This document shows positions 42,307 through 49,506 of a stretch of DNA of 64,000 bases, piece by piece. Location of the stretch: NCBI RefSeq assembly GCF_001280305.1, contig NZ_CP012623.1, positions 3,410,001 through 3,474,000 on the forward strand. Direction: 5' to 3'. The notes beneath the pieces were generated by a model that did no database searches, was not told the origin of the DNA, and saw only the letters and a program-made list of their open reading frames with translations. This stretch comes from Hymenobacter sp. DG25A. GTDB taxonomy: Bacteria > Bacteroidota > Bacteroidia > Cytophagales > Hymenobacteraceae. Both the position numbers and the translations under genes were made by a program. Within the stretch, counting starts at the first letter, position 1; every line of letters begins with the position of its first letter.

Positions 42307-43197
42307 CTACTTGTGCTTGAGATAAGCCGCCGCCGGCACTACCCGGTAGGCGGGGTCCGTGGCGAAAATGCCCTGCAAAGACGCCACGTGCCGGCCCCCG
42401 ATGATGGTGAGAATCCGGGAGCTGCCGGTAGCCAGCTGCGTGGTTACAATGTTGGAGTAAACCTTCAGGTCGCGGTTATAAAACACGGAAATGAACTCCG
42501 CCCCCACGTGGTGCGGGCTAATGAAGGCGGCATCTACCATGGGGTCGGGCTTTAGAGTGCCATCGGTTACCCGGGCGGGGGTGCGGTACACCAGCGTGTG
42601 CAGCTGCTGCAGAAAAGCCGGACTGTTGAGAAAGGAGTACAGGCCCGCAAGCGTGATAGTGCCGCTTTCAAACTGCTCCACCACGGGCTTGTAAAACTGC
42701 CGGTGCTCCGCGGTGGCCTGCTCATACAGCGTCAGGTTAGTGCCCTGGTTTAGAATACTCTGCGAGGTGCCACCCGGGGCGTTTACGCAGTAAATGCGGC
42801 TGATGCCCAGGCGCTTGCCCAATGCAAAGCCCAGCTGAAATACTTCCGAGCGGCCATCGGGAAGGCTATCCAGCACCAGCTGGCCCTGCCGGTAGCGCTG
42901 GTACAGGCTGTCGATGCGGGCCTGCTGCTCGGGCAACTCTTCTACCAGGATGGCATCGGGCCGGAAGCGCTGCATCTGGTCCTGCAGGGCCCGTAGCTCG
43001 GCCTGCCGCCGGGGCGTCAGCACATCAGTCAGTGGGTTAGCGGGCTTGTGCAGTTGCCCCAGGTGGGGCGAGGAGAATAGCCAGATTTCGGTGGGGTGCC
43101 CGGCCGTAGCCGTGGCGGGAGTAGGGGCAGGGGTATGCGTAGCCGTGCAGCTAAACAGACCAACCAGGCAGATCAAGGCAGGTAATAATTGGGGCAT
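42307..43197 (-). CDS. DUF5694 family lipoprotein
   Basis: A 296-residue predicted lipoprotein (signal MPQLLPALICLVGLFSC with lipobox LFSC-type), then a Thr/Ala/Pro spacer and a domain with TEIWLFSSPHLGQLH, PDAILVEELPEQQARIDSLY and GFALGKRLGISRIYCVNAPG. This pattern matches the DUF5694 family, distantly reminiscent of TraB/TIKI-type proteases (a Glu pair and the SSPHLG/GGRHVA His motifs at either end), but activity is not established. The ATG at 43195-43197 was chosen because the longer frame has no signal sequence at its start. A stem-loop lies upstream at 43382. Confidence 0.75.
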   Translation of the reverse strand: MPQLLPALICLVGLFSCTATHTPAPTPATATAGHPTEIWLFSSPHLGQLHKPANPLTDVLTPRRQAELRALQDQMQRFRPDAILVEELPEQQARIDSLYQRYRQGQLVLDSLPDGRSEVFQLGFALGKRLGISRIYCVNAPGGTSQSILNQGTNLTLYEQATAEHRQFYKPVVEQFESGTITLAGLYSFLNSPAFLQQLHTLVYRTPARVTDGTLKPDPMVDAAFISPHHVGAEFISVFYNRDLKVYSNIVTTQLATGSSRILTIIGGRHVASLQGIFATDPAYRVVPAAAYLKHK

Positions 43198-43381
43198 AGG
43201 GATAGAGAGATATGGAAGGGGAAGGCCGGGAGGAGCCGCTTGCTCCGTCTGGCATCTACCCAGAGATACTAAAGTCAACGAACAGGTTGCTAGCGGCCGC
43301 CGGAAATTGGCAGCGCAGGCCCGCTCTTCTCCCACGCGGGCTGCTGCTTTGGCGGGTGCAGAAGCCTGCCTCCAAAACACA

Positions 43382-43419
43382 AATAGCCCCCTTGCCGAAT
43401 CCGGGGCAAGGGGGCTATT
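43382..43419. terminator. Stem-loop terminator
   Basis: AATAGCCCCCTTGCC pairs with GGCAAGGGGGCTATT around an 8-base loop. It lies just after the end of the secreted protein gene at 43461 (minus strand) and upstream of the DUF5694 gene, so it most likely ends the former. Confidence 0.75.
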
Positions 43420-43460
43420 GGCTACTTAGGTGTGCGCCTTAAGTGGGGGACGCTGACTGG

Positions 43461-43862
43461 CTATTCGGCCATGGCCGTCATCGATACGGAGCCCAGGTTT
43501 GCCTTACGCTCCGTTTCCGTGTGCAGGTCCAGGGTGTAGCGGGTTACTTCTTTGCCCACTTTCACCACAAAGGCATACTCCCCATCGGGCAACTCCTTCA
43601 CGTTCAGCTTGCTGCCGAAAACGGGTTTGTCGGTGAATTTTTCGTACAGCACGGCCTTGTCGCTCAGGCGCACCACTTGCAGCTCACCCTTTTTAAAATG
43701 AGGGTTGCTCACGCGCACTAAGTAGGTAAAGTCGCCCACCTTATCCACGCAAACGGGCTGCGGACGGGCAGAGGACTGGGCCTGGGCAGCCTGGGTGAAA
43801 CCCAGACTGGCGCAGGCGGCCACCAGAAGGAGGCGGGGGGCTTGTTTCAGGAGCGTTTTCAT
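43461..43862 (-). CDS. Small secreted protein (paralogous family of three)
   Basis: A 133-residue protein with a conventional signal peptide (MKTLLKQAPRLLLVAACA, cleavage after AQA) and a beta-rich domain: FTYLVRVSNPHFKKGELQVV, RLSDKAVLYEKFTDKPVFG, KLNVKELPDGEYAFVVKVGK and VTRYTLDLHTETERKANLG. The same pattern is found at 45654-46058 (closest) and 38527-38988. The role is unknown; export to the periplasm or surface is expected. Start at ATG 43860-43862; the sequence ACCACGCT immediately before the start is shared with the 45654 gene, so leader sequences are homologous too. Confidence 0.78.
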   Translation of the reverse strand: MKTLLKQAPRLLLVAACASLGFTQAAQAQSSARPQPVCVDKVGDFTYLVRVSNPHFKKGELQVVRLSDKAVLYEKFTDKPVFGSKLNVKELPDGEYAFVVKVGKEVTRYTLDLHTETERKANLGSVSMTAMAE

Positions 43863-44364
43863 AGCGTGGTGTGGTAAAAAGGTTGGAAAAAACGGCTGCC
43901 CGCCCAGCGGCGAAGCAGTACTTGTATGATGTATCATAGACACCGTTTTCCACACGCGGTTGCATATTATTTGTATATAATTCTCTGATTATAAGAAAGA
44001 TGAATCAATAAAGGAACAATGCAATAAGAGGCCCGGCAACCCCGGTAGATGCCCTTTCAGCAGGCCACTAAGCAACCGGCCTGATCATCATGTTAAACAC
44101 CAGTTATGATTGAAAAACTCTCTTAATTATTGTATATTGAATATAATATTTATGATTAATCCTTAGCTGGTAAGAGCCGGCTAAGGCCTGGGAAGTTTTG
44201 TGCTGTTGCTATCCGCCGTTTCGCGCCTGCTCTGTTGAGCTTCTTTCCGTTCCCGGTTCATGGTGTGCCTTTCCCCTCAGACCAGCCTCCGCTGGCTGCT
44301 GCGGGAGGCTTGTTGGCTGTCTTATTTCTATTTCTACTTACTCAACCTGCTACGCCTATCCGCT
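43863..44364. other. Divergent intergenic region, no gene seen
   Basis: This lies between the secreted protein gene (minus) and the metzincin gene (plus). It is AT-rich at about 43960-44020 and 44110-44160. A hairpin with arms CCTTAGC and GCTAAGG lies at 44161-44186. No sigma-54-like element of the 38418 type was found on either strand. An open frame that would extend the metzincin upstream to 44260 lacks a plausible signal start. Confidence 0.5.
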
Positions 44365-45495
44365 ATGAAAAACCTGTACTTACTTTTCCTGCTGGCTTTT
44401 GGAGTAGTTCCGCTGGCCTGGAGCCAGCAGCCTACCACCCCCGGCCCGGGGAAGCTGCTGCTGCATACCTGCCAGCCCGGCGGCGCCATGCAGCTGGTAG
44501 ATATTCCCGCCACGTTTAAGTTTCCTCCCCGCACCGGCAGCGGGCGCGAGGCGCTTCCCCCGCAGGTGCGGATCATTTACCTAATCCCCACCGACCGGAC
44601 CTACAACCCCGCCTATGCCACGGCTATAAGCAACGCGGCGCTGCACGTACAAAGCTTTTATCAGCAGCAAATGGGCAACACCAAAACCTTTACGCTGCGG
44701 GAGCCGGTGGTGGAAGTTTACCAGACGCCGCACGATGCGGCCTGGTACCAGACCAACCCCAATGGCAACAACTTTGCGCAGTTCTTCTATAATGTGGCCC
44801 AGGACGGGTTTGCGGCCGTGAACGGCATGTACTACGACCCGCAGAATGTGTACGTATTCTACATAGATGCCGAAGCGGCCTGCGGGCAGTGCGGCGGCTG
44901 CGGGGGCGGCGGCATTGTGGTCATGGATTCCAATGATTTCAAAGGCCTGCTCAACCTGCCTACCACCCGCTATTGCCCCACCGACCCCGAGCCGCCCCAT
45001 TATGCGCCCTGCCTGTACGTGGGGCGACTGGCGCACGAGATGGGCCATGCCTTTGGCCTGCCCCACCCTCCCGGCTGCGACGACGGCCTGCCCACCTGCG
45101 ACTACAGCGACCTGCTGTATCTGGGGTATGTCGACTACCCCAACACCTACATTAGCCAGGCGGAGAAAGACACCCTCAACCAGAGCCCCTTCTTTACGCC
45201 GCAGCCCCTGAAAGTGCCGCCCACGGGCTGCGATGTGCTGACGAGCGCCCGCCGGCAGGCTGCTTCCATCATGCAGAGCATTAGCCCCAACCCAGCGCAG
45301 GGCACCGCCACGGTGCATTTGCGGGCCCTCAGCCGCAAAACTACGCTTACCTTAACCGATGCCCTGGGCCGGGAAGTGCGCCAATACCCGGTAGGTGCCC
45401 GGGCCACCGAGGCCACGCTGGACCTGCAGGGCTTAAACCCCGGGCTATATCTGCTGCGCACCGGCACCAGCAGCCAACGCCTGCTGGTAAAATAA
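44365..45495 (+). CDS. Secreted metzincin-type metalloprotease with T9SS sorting domain
   Basis: A 376-residue secreted zinc protease. Signal peptide MKNLYLLFLLAFGVVPLAWS; an N-terminal domain of about 130 residues; a cysteine-rich segment CGQCGGCGGGGIVVMDS; and the extended zinc motif HEMGHAFGLPHPPGC (HExxHxxGxxH, near residue 224), which defines metzincins. Near residue 300 begins a type IX secretion C-terminal domain: SISPNPAQGTATVHLRALS, LTDALGREVRQYPVG and LNPGLYLLRTGTSSQRLLVK. It should be exported across the outer membrane by the Por/T9SS machinery and anchored or released. The substrate is unknown. The ATG at 44365 is preferred. Confidence 0.9.
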   Translation: MKNLYLLFLLAFGVVPLAWSQQPTTPGPGKLLLHTCQPGGAMQLVDIPATFKFPPRTGSGREALPPQVRIIYLIPTDRTYNPAYATAISNAALHVQSFYQQQMGNTKTFTLREPVVEVYQTPHDAAWYQTNPNGNNFAQFFYNVAQDGFAAVNGMYYDPQNVYVFYIDAEAACGQCGGCGGGGIVVMDSNDFKGLLNLPTTRYCPTDPEPPHYAPCLYVGRLAHEMGHAFGLPHPPGCDDGLPTCDYSDLLYLGYVDYPNTYISQAEKDTLNQSPFFTPQPLKVPPTGCDVLTSARRQAASIMQSISPNPAQGTATVHLRALSRKTTLTLTDALGREVRQYPVGARATEATLDLQGLNPGLYLLRTGTSSQRLLVK

Positions 45496-45584
45496 TTTGG
45501 GCCTGACGGTGGCCGCGCGGCCGATGGCCGGTTTGCTGGGCATGGTCACCTACCTACTGGAAGTGAGTAGGTAGCACCCCTACA

Positions 45585-45631
45585 AAAACAAGGCAGGGTA
45601 TCCGCTTTACGTGGATACCCTGCCTTGTTTT
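45585..45631 (+). terminator. Intrinsic terminator after the metzincin gene
   Basis: A 19-base stem (left arm 45585-45603, right arm 45613-45631) begins AAAACAAGGCAGGG and ends in T4. A second smaller hairpin (CTACCTACT with AGTAGGTAG) lies just before it at 45550-45574. The long stem may also serve the convergent secreted protein gene. Confidence 0.88.
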
Positions 45632-45653
45632 ATGCCCACCGGTGGGAGGGAAG

Positions 45654-46058
45654 TTATTTCGTGTTCACAGCCGCTAGCGACACATTCTCCAGGTGTACTG
45701 TGCGCTCCGTTTCGGTTTGCAGGTTCAGCGAGTAGCGGGTTACGCCCTGGCCTACTTTCACCACCACGGCATATTCCCCATCCGTCAGCTGCTGCACGTT
45801 CAGCCGGCCGCCAAAGGTGGGCTTAAAGGTAGATTGGCTGTAGACAACGGCATTGTCGCTCAGCCGAACCACTTGCAGCCGGCTGCGTTGCCGCTGGGGG
45901 TTGCTGGCCCGCACTATATAAGTGAAGTCGTTTACTTTCAGTACACTAACGGCTGGGGCCTGGTTGGCAGTTTGGGCCTGGGCCGGCTGCGTGAAGCCAA
46001 GACCAGCGAAGGCGGCCACCAGCACCAGGCGGGAGGCTTTTTGGAGGAGTGTTTTCAT
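45654..46058 (-). CDS. Small secreted protein (paralogous family of three)
   Basis: A 134-residue protein with signal peptide MKTLLQKASRLVLVAAFAG (cleavage after AQA) and the same beta-rich domain as its paralogue at 43461-43862: FTYIVRASNPQRQRSRLQVV, RLSDNAVVYSQSTFKPTFGG, RLNVQQLTDGEYAVVVKVGQ and VTRYSLNLQTETERTVHLEN. Function unknown. The start at ATG 46056-46058 directly begins the signal; the open frame continuing to 46289 is not used. The leader just before the ATG (ACCACGCT) is the same as in the paralogue, so duplication included upstream DNA. Confidence 0.78.
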   Translation of the reverse strand: MKTLLQKASRLVLVAAFAGLGFTQPAQAQTANQAPAVSVLKVNDFTYIVRASNPQRQRSRLQVVRLSDNAVVYSQSTFKPTFGGRLNVQQLTDGEYAVVVKVGQGVTRYSLNLQTETERTVHLENVSLAAVNTK

Positions 46059-46208
46059 AGCGTGGTAGGGGTAAGGAGGTTGGATAAGGAAGCTGCGGCC
46101 CGCGGCGTAGCGGGCAGCCCTTCCCGGTTGCCAGTAAGATTCCCAACTCAGCTGAACGGTTGCCTGTGGGCTTATATATATATTACTGATTATTGAAAAG
46201 ATGCTATT

Positions 46209-46232
46209 AAAGCCGCTATAAGCGGCTTTTTT
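46209..46232 (+). terminator. Terminator-like hairpin upstream of the secreted protein gene
   Basis: AAAGCCGCT pairs with AGCGGCTTT around ATA and is followed by T residues on the plus strand. No plus-strand gene ends just before it, so it may end an antisense or unannotated transcript, or be incidental. Confidence 0.4.
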
Positions 46233-46427
46233 ACTGCCAGGGCTACCTCGCGGCCGCCCAGCCGCGGCCAGCCCCGAAAAAAAAAACACCAGTAAAAGCC
46301 GGATTTCTGCATTGCCCGGGTCAGGAGTGTACGAAAACGGACAGTCTGCCTGATTACGGACGTTTTTTACGGAGTGGGTGTAGCTGATATTCGTTATAAA
46401 TATATGATAATCAATAACTTATAACAT

Positions 46428-46443
46428 TGGCACGGGGCTTGGG
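46428..46443 (+). promoter_or_regulatory. Sigma-54-like promoter of the tandem 31-codon genes
   Basis: TGGCACGGGGCTTGGG agrees with the -24/-12 consensus except at the final G of the -12 pair. It is almost identical to the element at 38418-38433, and the flanks also match (TACTnCTATACnGG follows both; GTTC then AAACnGCACA further down). An IHF-like match AATCAATAACTTA lies at 46409-46421. The first start codon is 100 bases downstream. Confidence 0.65.
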
Positions 46444-46542
46444 TACTACTATACAGGTTCGCCGCAGTGATGTTCAGAAACGCACAGTACGGACCTGATC
46501 CAAACCAGCAATCATTCATCCACTCTCTTTCTCTTTTCAGCC

Positions 46543-46638
46543 ATGTCACGCTTCACTTCCTCCTCCGCTCGTTCCCTGAAACCTTCTGCTTCGCTGTCGG
46601 CTGCTGCCCGCCGCCGTTTGGGACGCTTTGTTTACTAA
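46543..46638 (+). CDS. 31-residue basic protein, first of tandem pair
   Basis: A very small gene: ATG at 46543, TAA at 46636-46638. The product begins MSRFTSSSARSLKPSA and ends SLSAAARRRLGRFVY; it is Ser/Ala/Arg-rich with a net charge near +7. No hydrophobic core follows, so it is not itself a signal peptide. It is 23 of 31 residues identical to the protein encoded 58 bases downstream, and over the last 15 codons the two differ at seven codons, all synonymous, which is strong evidence for protein-level selection. It resembles the n-region of the secreted protein at 38527 and has a related promoter and leader. Function unknown; candidates are a regulatory peptide, antimicrobial-like peptide or a decoy of the secretion signal. 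Confidence 0.75.
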   Translation: MSRFTSSSARSLKPSASLSAAARRRLGRFVY

Positions 46639-46696
46639 GCGGCTCAGCGCCTGTATTTTATAAATCAAGTCAATTCACATTTTTTCTTTTTGAGTC

Positions 46697-46792
46697 ATGA
46701 AACGTTTTGTTGCTTCCTCCGCCCTTTCTGTTCGTCCTGCTACTTCGCTTTCGGCTGCCGCCCGTCGTCGGTTGGGCCGGTTTGTTTACTAA
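46697..46792 (+). CDS. 31-residue basic protein, second of tandem pair
   Basis: ATG at 46697, TAA at 46790-46792. The product begins MKRFVASSALSVRPAT and ends SLSAAARRRLGRFVY, identical in its last 15 residues to the first copy but encoded by different synonymous codons. The opening MKRF is shared with the secreted protein at 38527 (MKRFAPALF). The two genes are likely one transcript from the sigma-54-like promoter at 46428, as no other promoter or terminator lies in the 58-base gap, which is T-rich just before this start. A strong hairpin (46878-46915) lies downstream. The function is unknown. Confidence 0.75.
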   Translation: MKRFVASSALSVRPATSLSAAARRRLGRFVY

Positions 46793-46877
46793 GGCCGGGG
46801 TGGCTGCGGCCATGCGCCGCTCCGCTGCGCCTGCGTAGAACAGGAAATTACCAGATAGCCCCCTAAGGGGAATTAGC

Positions 46878-46915
46878 TCGGGTCTGATACCAACTTGGTT
46901 GGGTATCTGACCCGA
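46878..46915. other. Strong hairpin downstream of the 31-codon genes
   Basis: TCGGGTC-T-GATACC pairs with GGTATC-T-GACCCGA around a 10-base loop, with a single T-T mismatch. No T run follows, so it is not a typical intrinsic terminator and could be a 3' stabiliser or structured RNA. A smaller CCCC/GGGG hairpin lies directly before it at about 46859-46870. Confidence 0.6.
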
Positions 46916-47072
46916 ACTGGTTTAGGGCCGGGGCTAACATGTTGCGTTTTCCGGGGTGCTATGGGGGTTCCGGGAACTTTAGGGTGGGGAGCGGCTAAAA
47001 CGGCGGCGTTTTGGCGTGTTTTTTGAGCACTGTCGAGGTGTATTTTGCCTCCCTGTCCTTCACCGTTTGTAT

Positions 47073-47363
47073 ATGCTGAAAATCTTCTCTCTCGCTGCCT
47101 TTCTGGTAGCAGCTATTCTGGGGCTTAGCGCTACGCCAGCCAGCGCCCAGGTTACCATCAATATTGGCCGCCCGGCGCCGCCCCCCGTCATTGTGGTGCG
47201 CGAAGTGCATCACCCCAAAAAGGCGAAAGGCCCTAAGCACTACTATTATCAGCCCCGCCCCGTGATGGTGGTGCCGGCCCGCCCCGTGTACTACGCCCCC
47301 CGCGGTGCCTACTATGGCGGCGGCCGTGGCCATGGAAAAGGGCACGGCAAGGGACGCCATTAG
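47073..47363 (+). CDS. Small secreted His/Tyr/Pro/Gly-rich protein
   Basis: A 96-residue protein with a signal peptide (MLKIFSLAAFLVAAILGL, cleavage after ASA) and a low-complexity mature part: VTINIGRPAPPPVIVVREVH, HHPKKAKGPKHYYYQPRP, and a C-terminal glycine/histidine tail GRGHGKGHGKGRH. The tail could bind metal ions or polyanions. No enzymatic features are seen. Short proteins of this composition are common in Bacteroidota envelopes. The ATG at 47073 is used because it begins the signal; a terminator follows 20 bases after the stop. Confidence 0.65.
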   Translation: MLKIFSLAAFLVAAILGLSATPASAQVTINIGRPAPPPVIVVREVHHPKKAKGPKHYYYQPRPVMVVPARPVYYAPRGAYYGGGRGHGKGHGKGRH

Positions 47364-47382
47364 TAGCAGCCCGTTATCTATA

Positions 47383-47416
47383 AAAAAGGCTTCCACTGCG
47401 GTGGAAGCCTTTTTTT
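47383..47416 (+). terminator. Intrinsic terminator
   Basis: AAAAAAGGCTTCCAC pairs with GTGGAAGCCTTTTTT around a 4-base loop. Confidence 0.93.
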
Positions 47417-47587
47417 GTTCCTGTATAGTGGCGGCTACGCGGCCTTGCTCAGCCTGGCAGCAGCTAGTCCCGGGCAGGCATCAGCCACCGCCACCCACCA
47501 GCCGGCAGGGTGCTTTGGTATTATATATTGATTTGATAATATCATCTTTTATCTTTCGCCAATACAACCTATTCCACACCACAAAAC

Positions 47588-48238
47588 ATGAAGAAATTCT
47601 ATCTATCCGCGTTGCTCGCTCTGAGCATCTCATTCTCTTATGCGCAAGGCTTCGAAAGCGCGAAGCAAATCTTCGAAAGCCCCAAGTTGAAGACCGAAAT
47701 TGCCAAGCACAAGACGGTAGCTATCCTGCCTTTCGAAACCAAAATCACCTACAAAAAGCAGCCGAAGAACTTCAGCGCCGAGGCTAACCGGGAGCAGGAG
47801 AAATCCATGTCCAAGTCTATCCAGGCTAGCTTGTATACCTTCCTGCTTCGCAAAGCCAACAACTACACCGTTAGCTTCCAGGACGTAGACAAAACCAACA
47901 TCCTGCTGAAGAAAGCCGGCGTGATGGATAAGCTGGATGAAATGACGCGCGACGAGCTGGCCAAAATCCTCGGCGTGGATGCCGTGCTGGGTGGCCGCTT
48001 TGAGCAGGAGCAGACCAAGTCAGATGGTGCCGCGCTTGCTACGGCTCTGTTGGTAGGCGGCATGGGCGGCAAAACCGGCACCGGCACGCTCTTCCTCCAG
48101 CTGAACGAAGGCAGCAACGGCGAACTGCTGTGGCGCTTCTTCAAGACCATGGATGATGGCCTCGGCTCCTCCACCGACGACCTGGTAGAGCGCATGATGC
48201 GCAAGGTGTCGCGCAACTTCCCGTATGCTAAGTCTTAA
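47588..48238 (+). CDS. Secreted CsgG/LpoB-like protein
   Basis: A 216-residue protein with signal peptide MKKFYLSALLALSISFSYAQ. The mature part shows the pattern of the CsgG/LpoB-like fold: KTVAILPFETKITYKKQ, a helix with KSIQASLYTFLLRKANNYTV, the strand-helix FQDVDKTNILLKKAGVMD, and MTRDELAKILGVDAVLGGRF, which in this fold precedes the nucleotide or partner-binding edge. A Gly-rich segment GGMGGKTGTGT follows. The lipobox Cys of CsgG is absent, so it is periplasmic or secreted rather than lipid-anchored. The role is unknown. The leader contains an AT-rich -33/-7-like arrangement. It ends three bases before an exceptionally long hairpin. Confidence 0.72.
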   Translation: MKKFYLSALLALSISFSYAQGFESAKQIFESPKLKTEIAKHKTVAILPFETKITYKKQPKNFSAEANREQEKSMSKSIQASLYTFLLRKANNYTVSFQDVDKTNILLKKAGVMDKLDEMTRDELAKILGVDAVLGGRFEQEQTKSDGAALATALLVGGMGGKTGTGTLFLQLNEGSNGELLWRFFKTMDDGLGSSTDDLVERMMRKVSRNFPYAKS

Positions 48239-48240
48239 GA

Positions 48241-48300
48241 GCTTTACACTCAAAAAGAAAGGCCCGCAAAACTGCGGGCCTTTCTTTTTGAGTGTAAAGC
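48241..48300. terminator. Perfect 28-base-pair terminator hairpin at the edge of the AT-rich island
   Basis: The arms 48241-48268 and 48273-48300 are exact reverse complements with the loop AAAC. The central part AAAGGCCCGC/GCGGGCCTTT followed by CTTTTT is a classic terminator; the outer 10 bases extend the stem far beyond what is needed. It starts directly after the CsgG-like stop codon and marks the left edge of the low-G+C segment. Confidence 0.95.
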
Positions 48301-48409
48301 AGCATCGATGGCCATATACTTCAAAATCTACTCAAATATTAGGAGGAGTGAGAGTAGCGCATGACATATACTCTAATATGGGTGCATACCACTAAAAACA
48401 CATGCTTTT

Positions 48410-49492
48410 TTATCTATTCAGCATGTATGTAATTTTAAAGTCATTCCATCCAGCATTAATGCCTTGCTCAACAGGATATTCGCAATCATACGTAAGAGTG
48501 CAATTAAACAATGCAGCTAGCTTTCTAGCATTAGTTAATCCCATTCCAGTGCCAGAGGCAATTGAACGATTGATATTAGATCTAAACCCAGGCTCGAAAA
48601 TCCTCTCTTTGTCTTCCTTAGGTATAAGTTGCCCATAGGAAGATACTGTAATTGTTACTTTTTGACCCCGCCGCATAGTTTCCTGTATTCTAACTCTTGG
48701 ATAGAGCCTTACAAGATCAATTGAGTATTTAATAGCATTTTCTATAAGTATCATTAATAAAATTTCAAAATATTCCTTTTCGCCAGGCATATTTTGATTT
48801 GTGAAGCCTTCGGAGTAAAGGTGTTTGTTCTTAAAATCGTTTCTGAATATCTTAACTATTTTATTTACAGAGCGCTGTATTTCAAAATTTTTGTCTGTAT
48901 TTATTCTTGCAGTTTCAAAAAAGTCCGGTCTAGTTAATTTTAGTTTGTCTAATATAAATCGTGTTAATCTTGATGCTACATATATCTTTTTGTGGTTTTT
49001 ATCGGCTTTATCAAAAGAAGATTCCCAATCTTTTTCGCTTTTAAAGTCGATAAGCTCATCTACACTTGATACGATTTTTGAGTTTAATCCACGTAGCTCG
49101 TGAATATTGCCAGTGACTAGGCTTATTGGTATGTATTCTTCAAAGTTGATAATTTTATAATCATCAACTATTCTTGCTTTGATATAGATGTCGCTAAAAA
49201 TATTGTCAGAATATTTTTTAACTACCTTGTTAGGCATTTTTCCTTTTTGAGAGGAAATAATCAAGCCTATATAACATAGGCTTTTATATATTATATAGCT
49301 AAATCCAAGGCAATCAATTCCTATTCGTGGTGTTTCGTTGATTTTATTCTCAATTAATAGCTGGGAATAAAATTTCAACAATGCATCTTGGTTACGAGTG
49401 TGTAGGTACTCACTTGGAGGGCCAATAATACAGCCTCCGGTTATTTTAACTTTAGAAGATGATACTGAAATTGTTGTAAAAACCTGATTCAT
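48410..49492 (-). CDS. Soluble histidine-kinase-like protein in AT-rich island
   Basis: A 360-residue cytoplasmic protein without transmembrane helices. The C-terminal half is a GHKL ATPase: N-box ILLMILIENAIKYSIDLV, G1-like IFEPGFRSN and G2 GTGMGLTNARKLA. Upstream, NIHELRGLNSKI (His131) is a credible phosphoacceptor within a helical dimerisation region, though not a textbook HisKA. The N-terminal 120 residues (GIDCLGFSYIIYKSL) are a domain I do not recognise, presumably the sensor. Base composition is markedly AT-rich compared with flanks, with AT-rich codons throughout. It lies 14 bases downstream of the receiver gene on the same strand; the two form a likely operon and phosphotransfer pair, possibly acquired horizontally. 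Confidence 0.82.
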   Translation of the reverse strand: MNQVFTTISVSSSKVKITGGCIIGPPSEYLHTRNQDALLKFYSQLLIENKINETPRIGIDCLGFSYIIYKSLCYIGLIISSQKGKMPNKVVKKYSDNIFSDIYIKARIVDDYKIINFEEYIPISLVTGNIHELRGLNSKIVSSVDELIDFKSEKDWESSFDKADKNHKKIYVASRLTRFILDKLKLTRPDFFETARINTDKNFEIQRSVNKIVKIFRNDFKNKHLYSEGFTNQNMPGEKEYFEILLMILIENAIKYSIDLVRLYPRVRIQETMRRGQKVTITVSSYGQLIPKEDKERIFEPGFRSNINRSIASGTGMGLTNARKLAALFNCTLTYDCEYPVEQGINAGWNDFKITYMLNR

Positions 49493-49506
49493 ATAAATAA
49501 TGATTA

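Larger units (their letters stand above)
46059..46542. other. Divergent intergenic region with promoter elements
   Basis: No protein gene is supported. It contains a small terminator-like hairpin (46209-46232), an AT-rich zone at about 46170-46200 serving the minus-strand gene, and the sigma-54-like promoter at 46428-46443 directed at the two 31-codon genes. Confidence 0.55.

Noticed and set aside
46467..46700. A 77-codon frame overlapping the first tiny gene in another frame
   Set aside because: It starts inside the shared leader, crosses both the tiny gene and spacer, and lacks selection signs; the tiny-gene frame has clear synonymous constraint.
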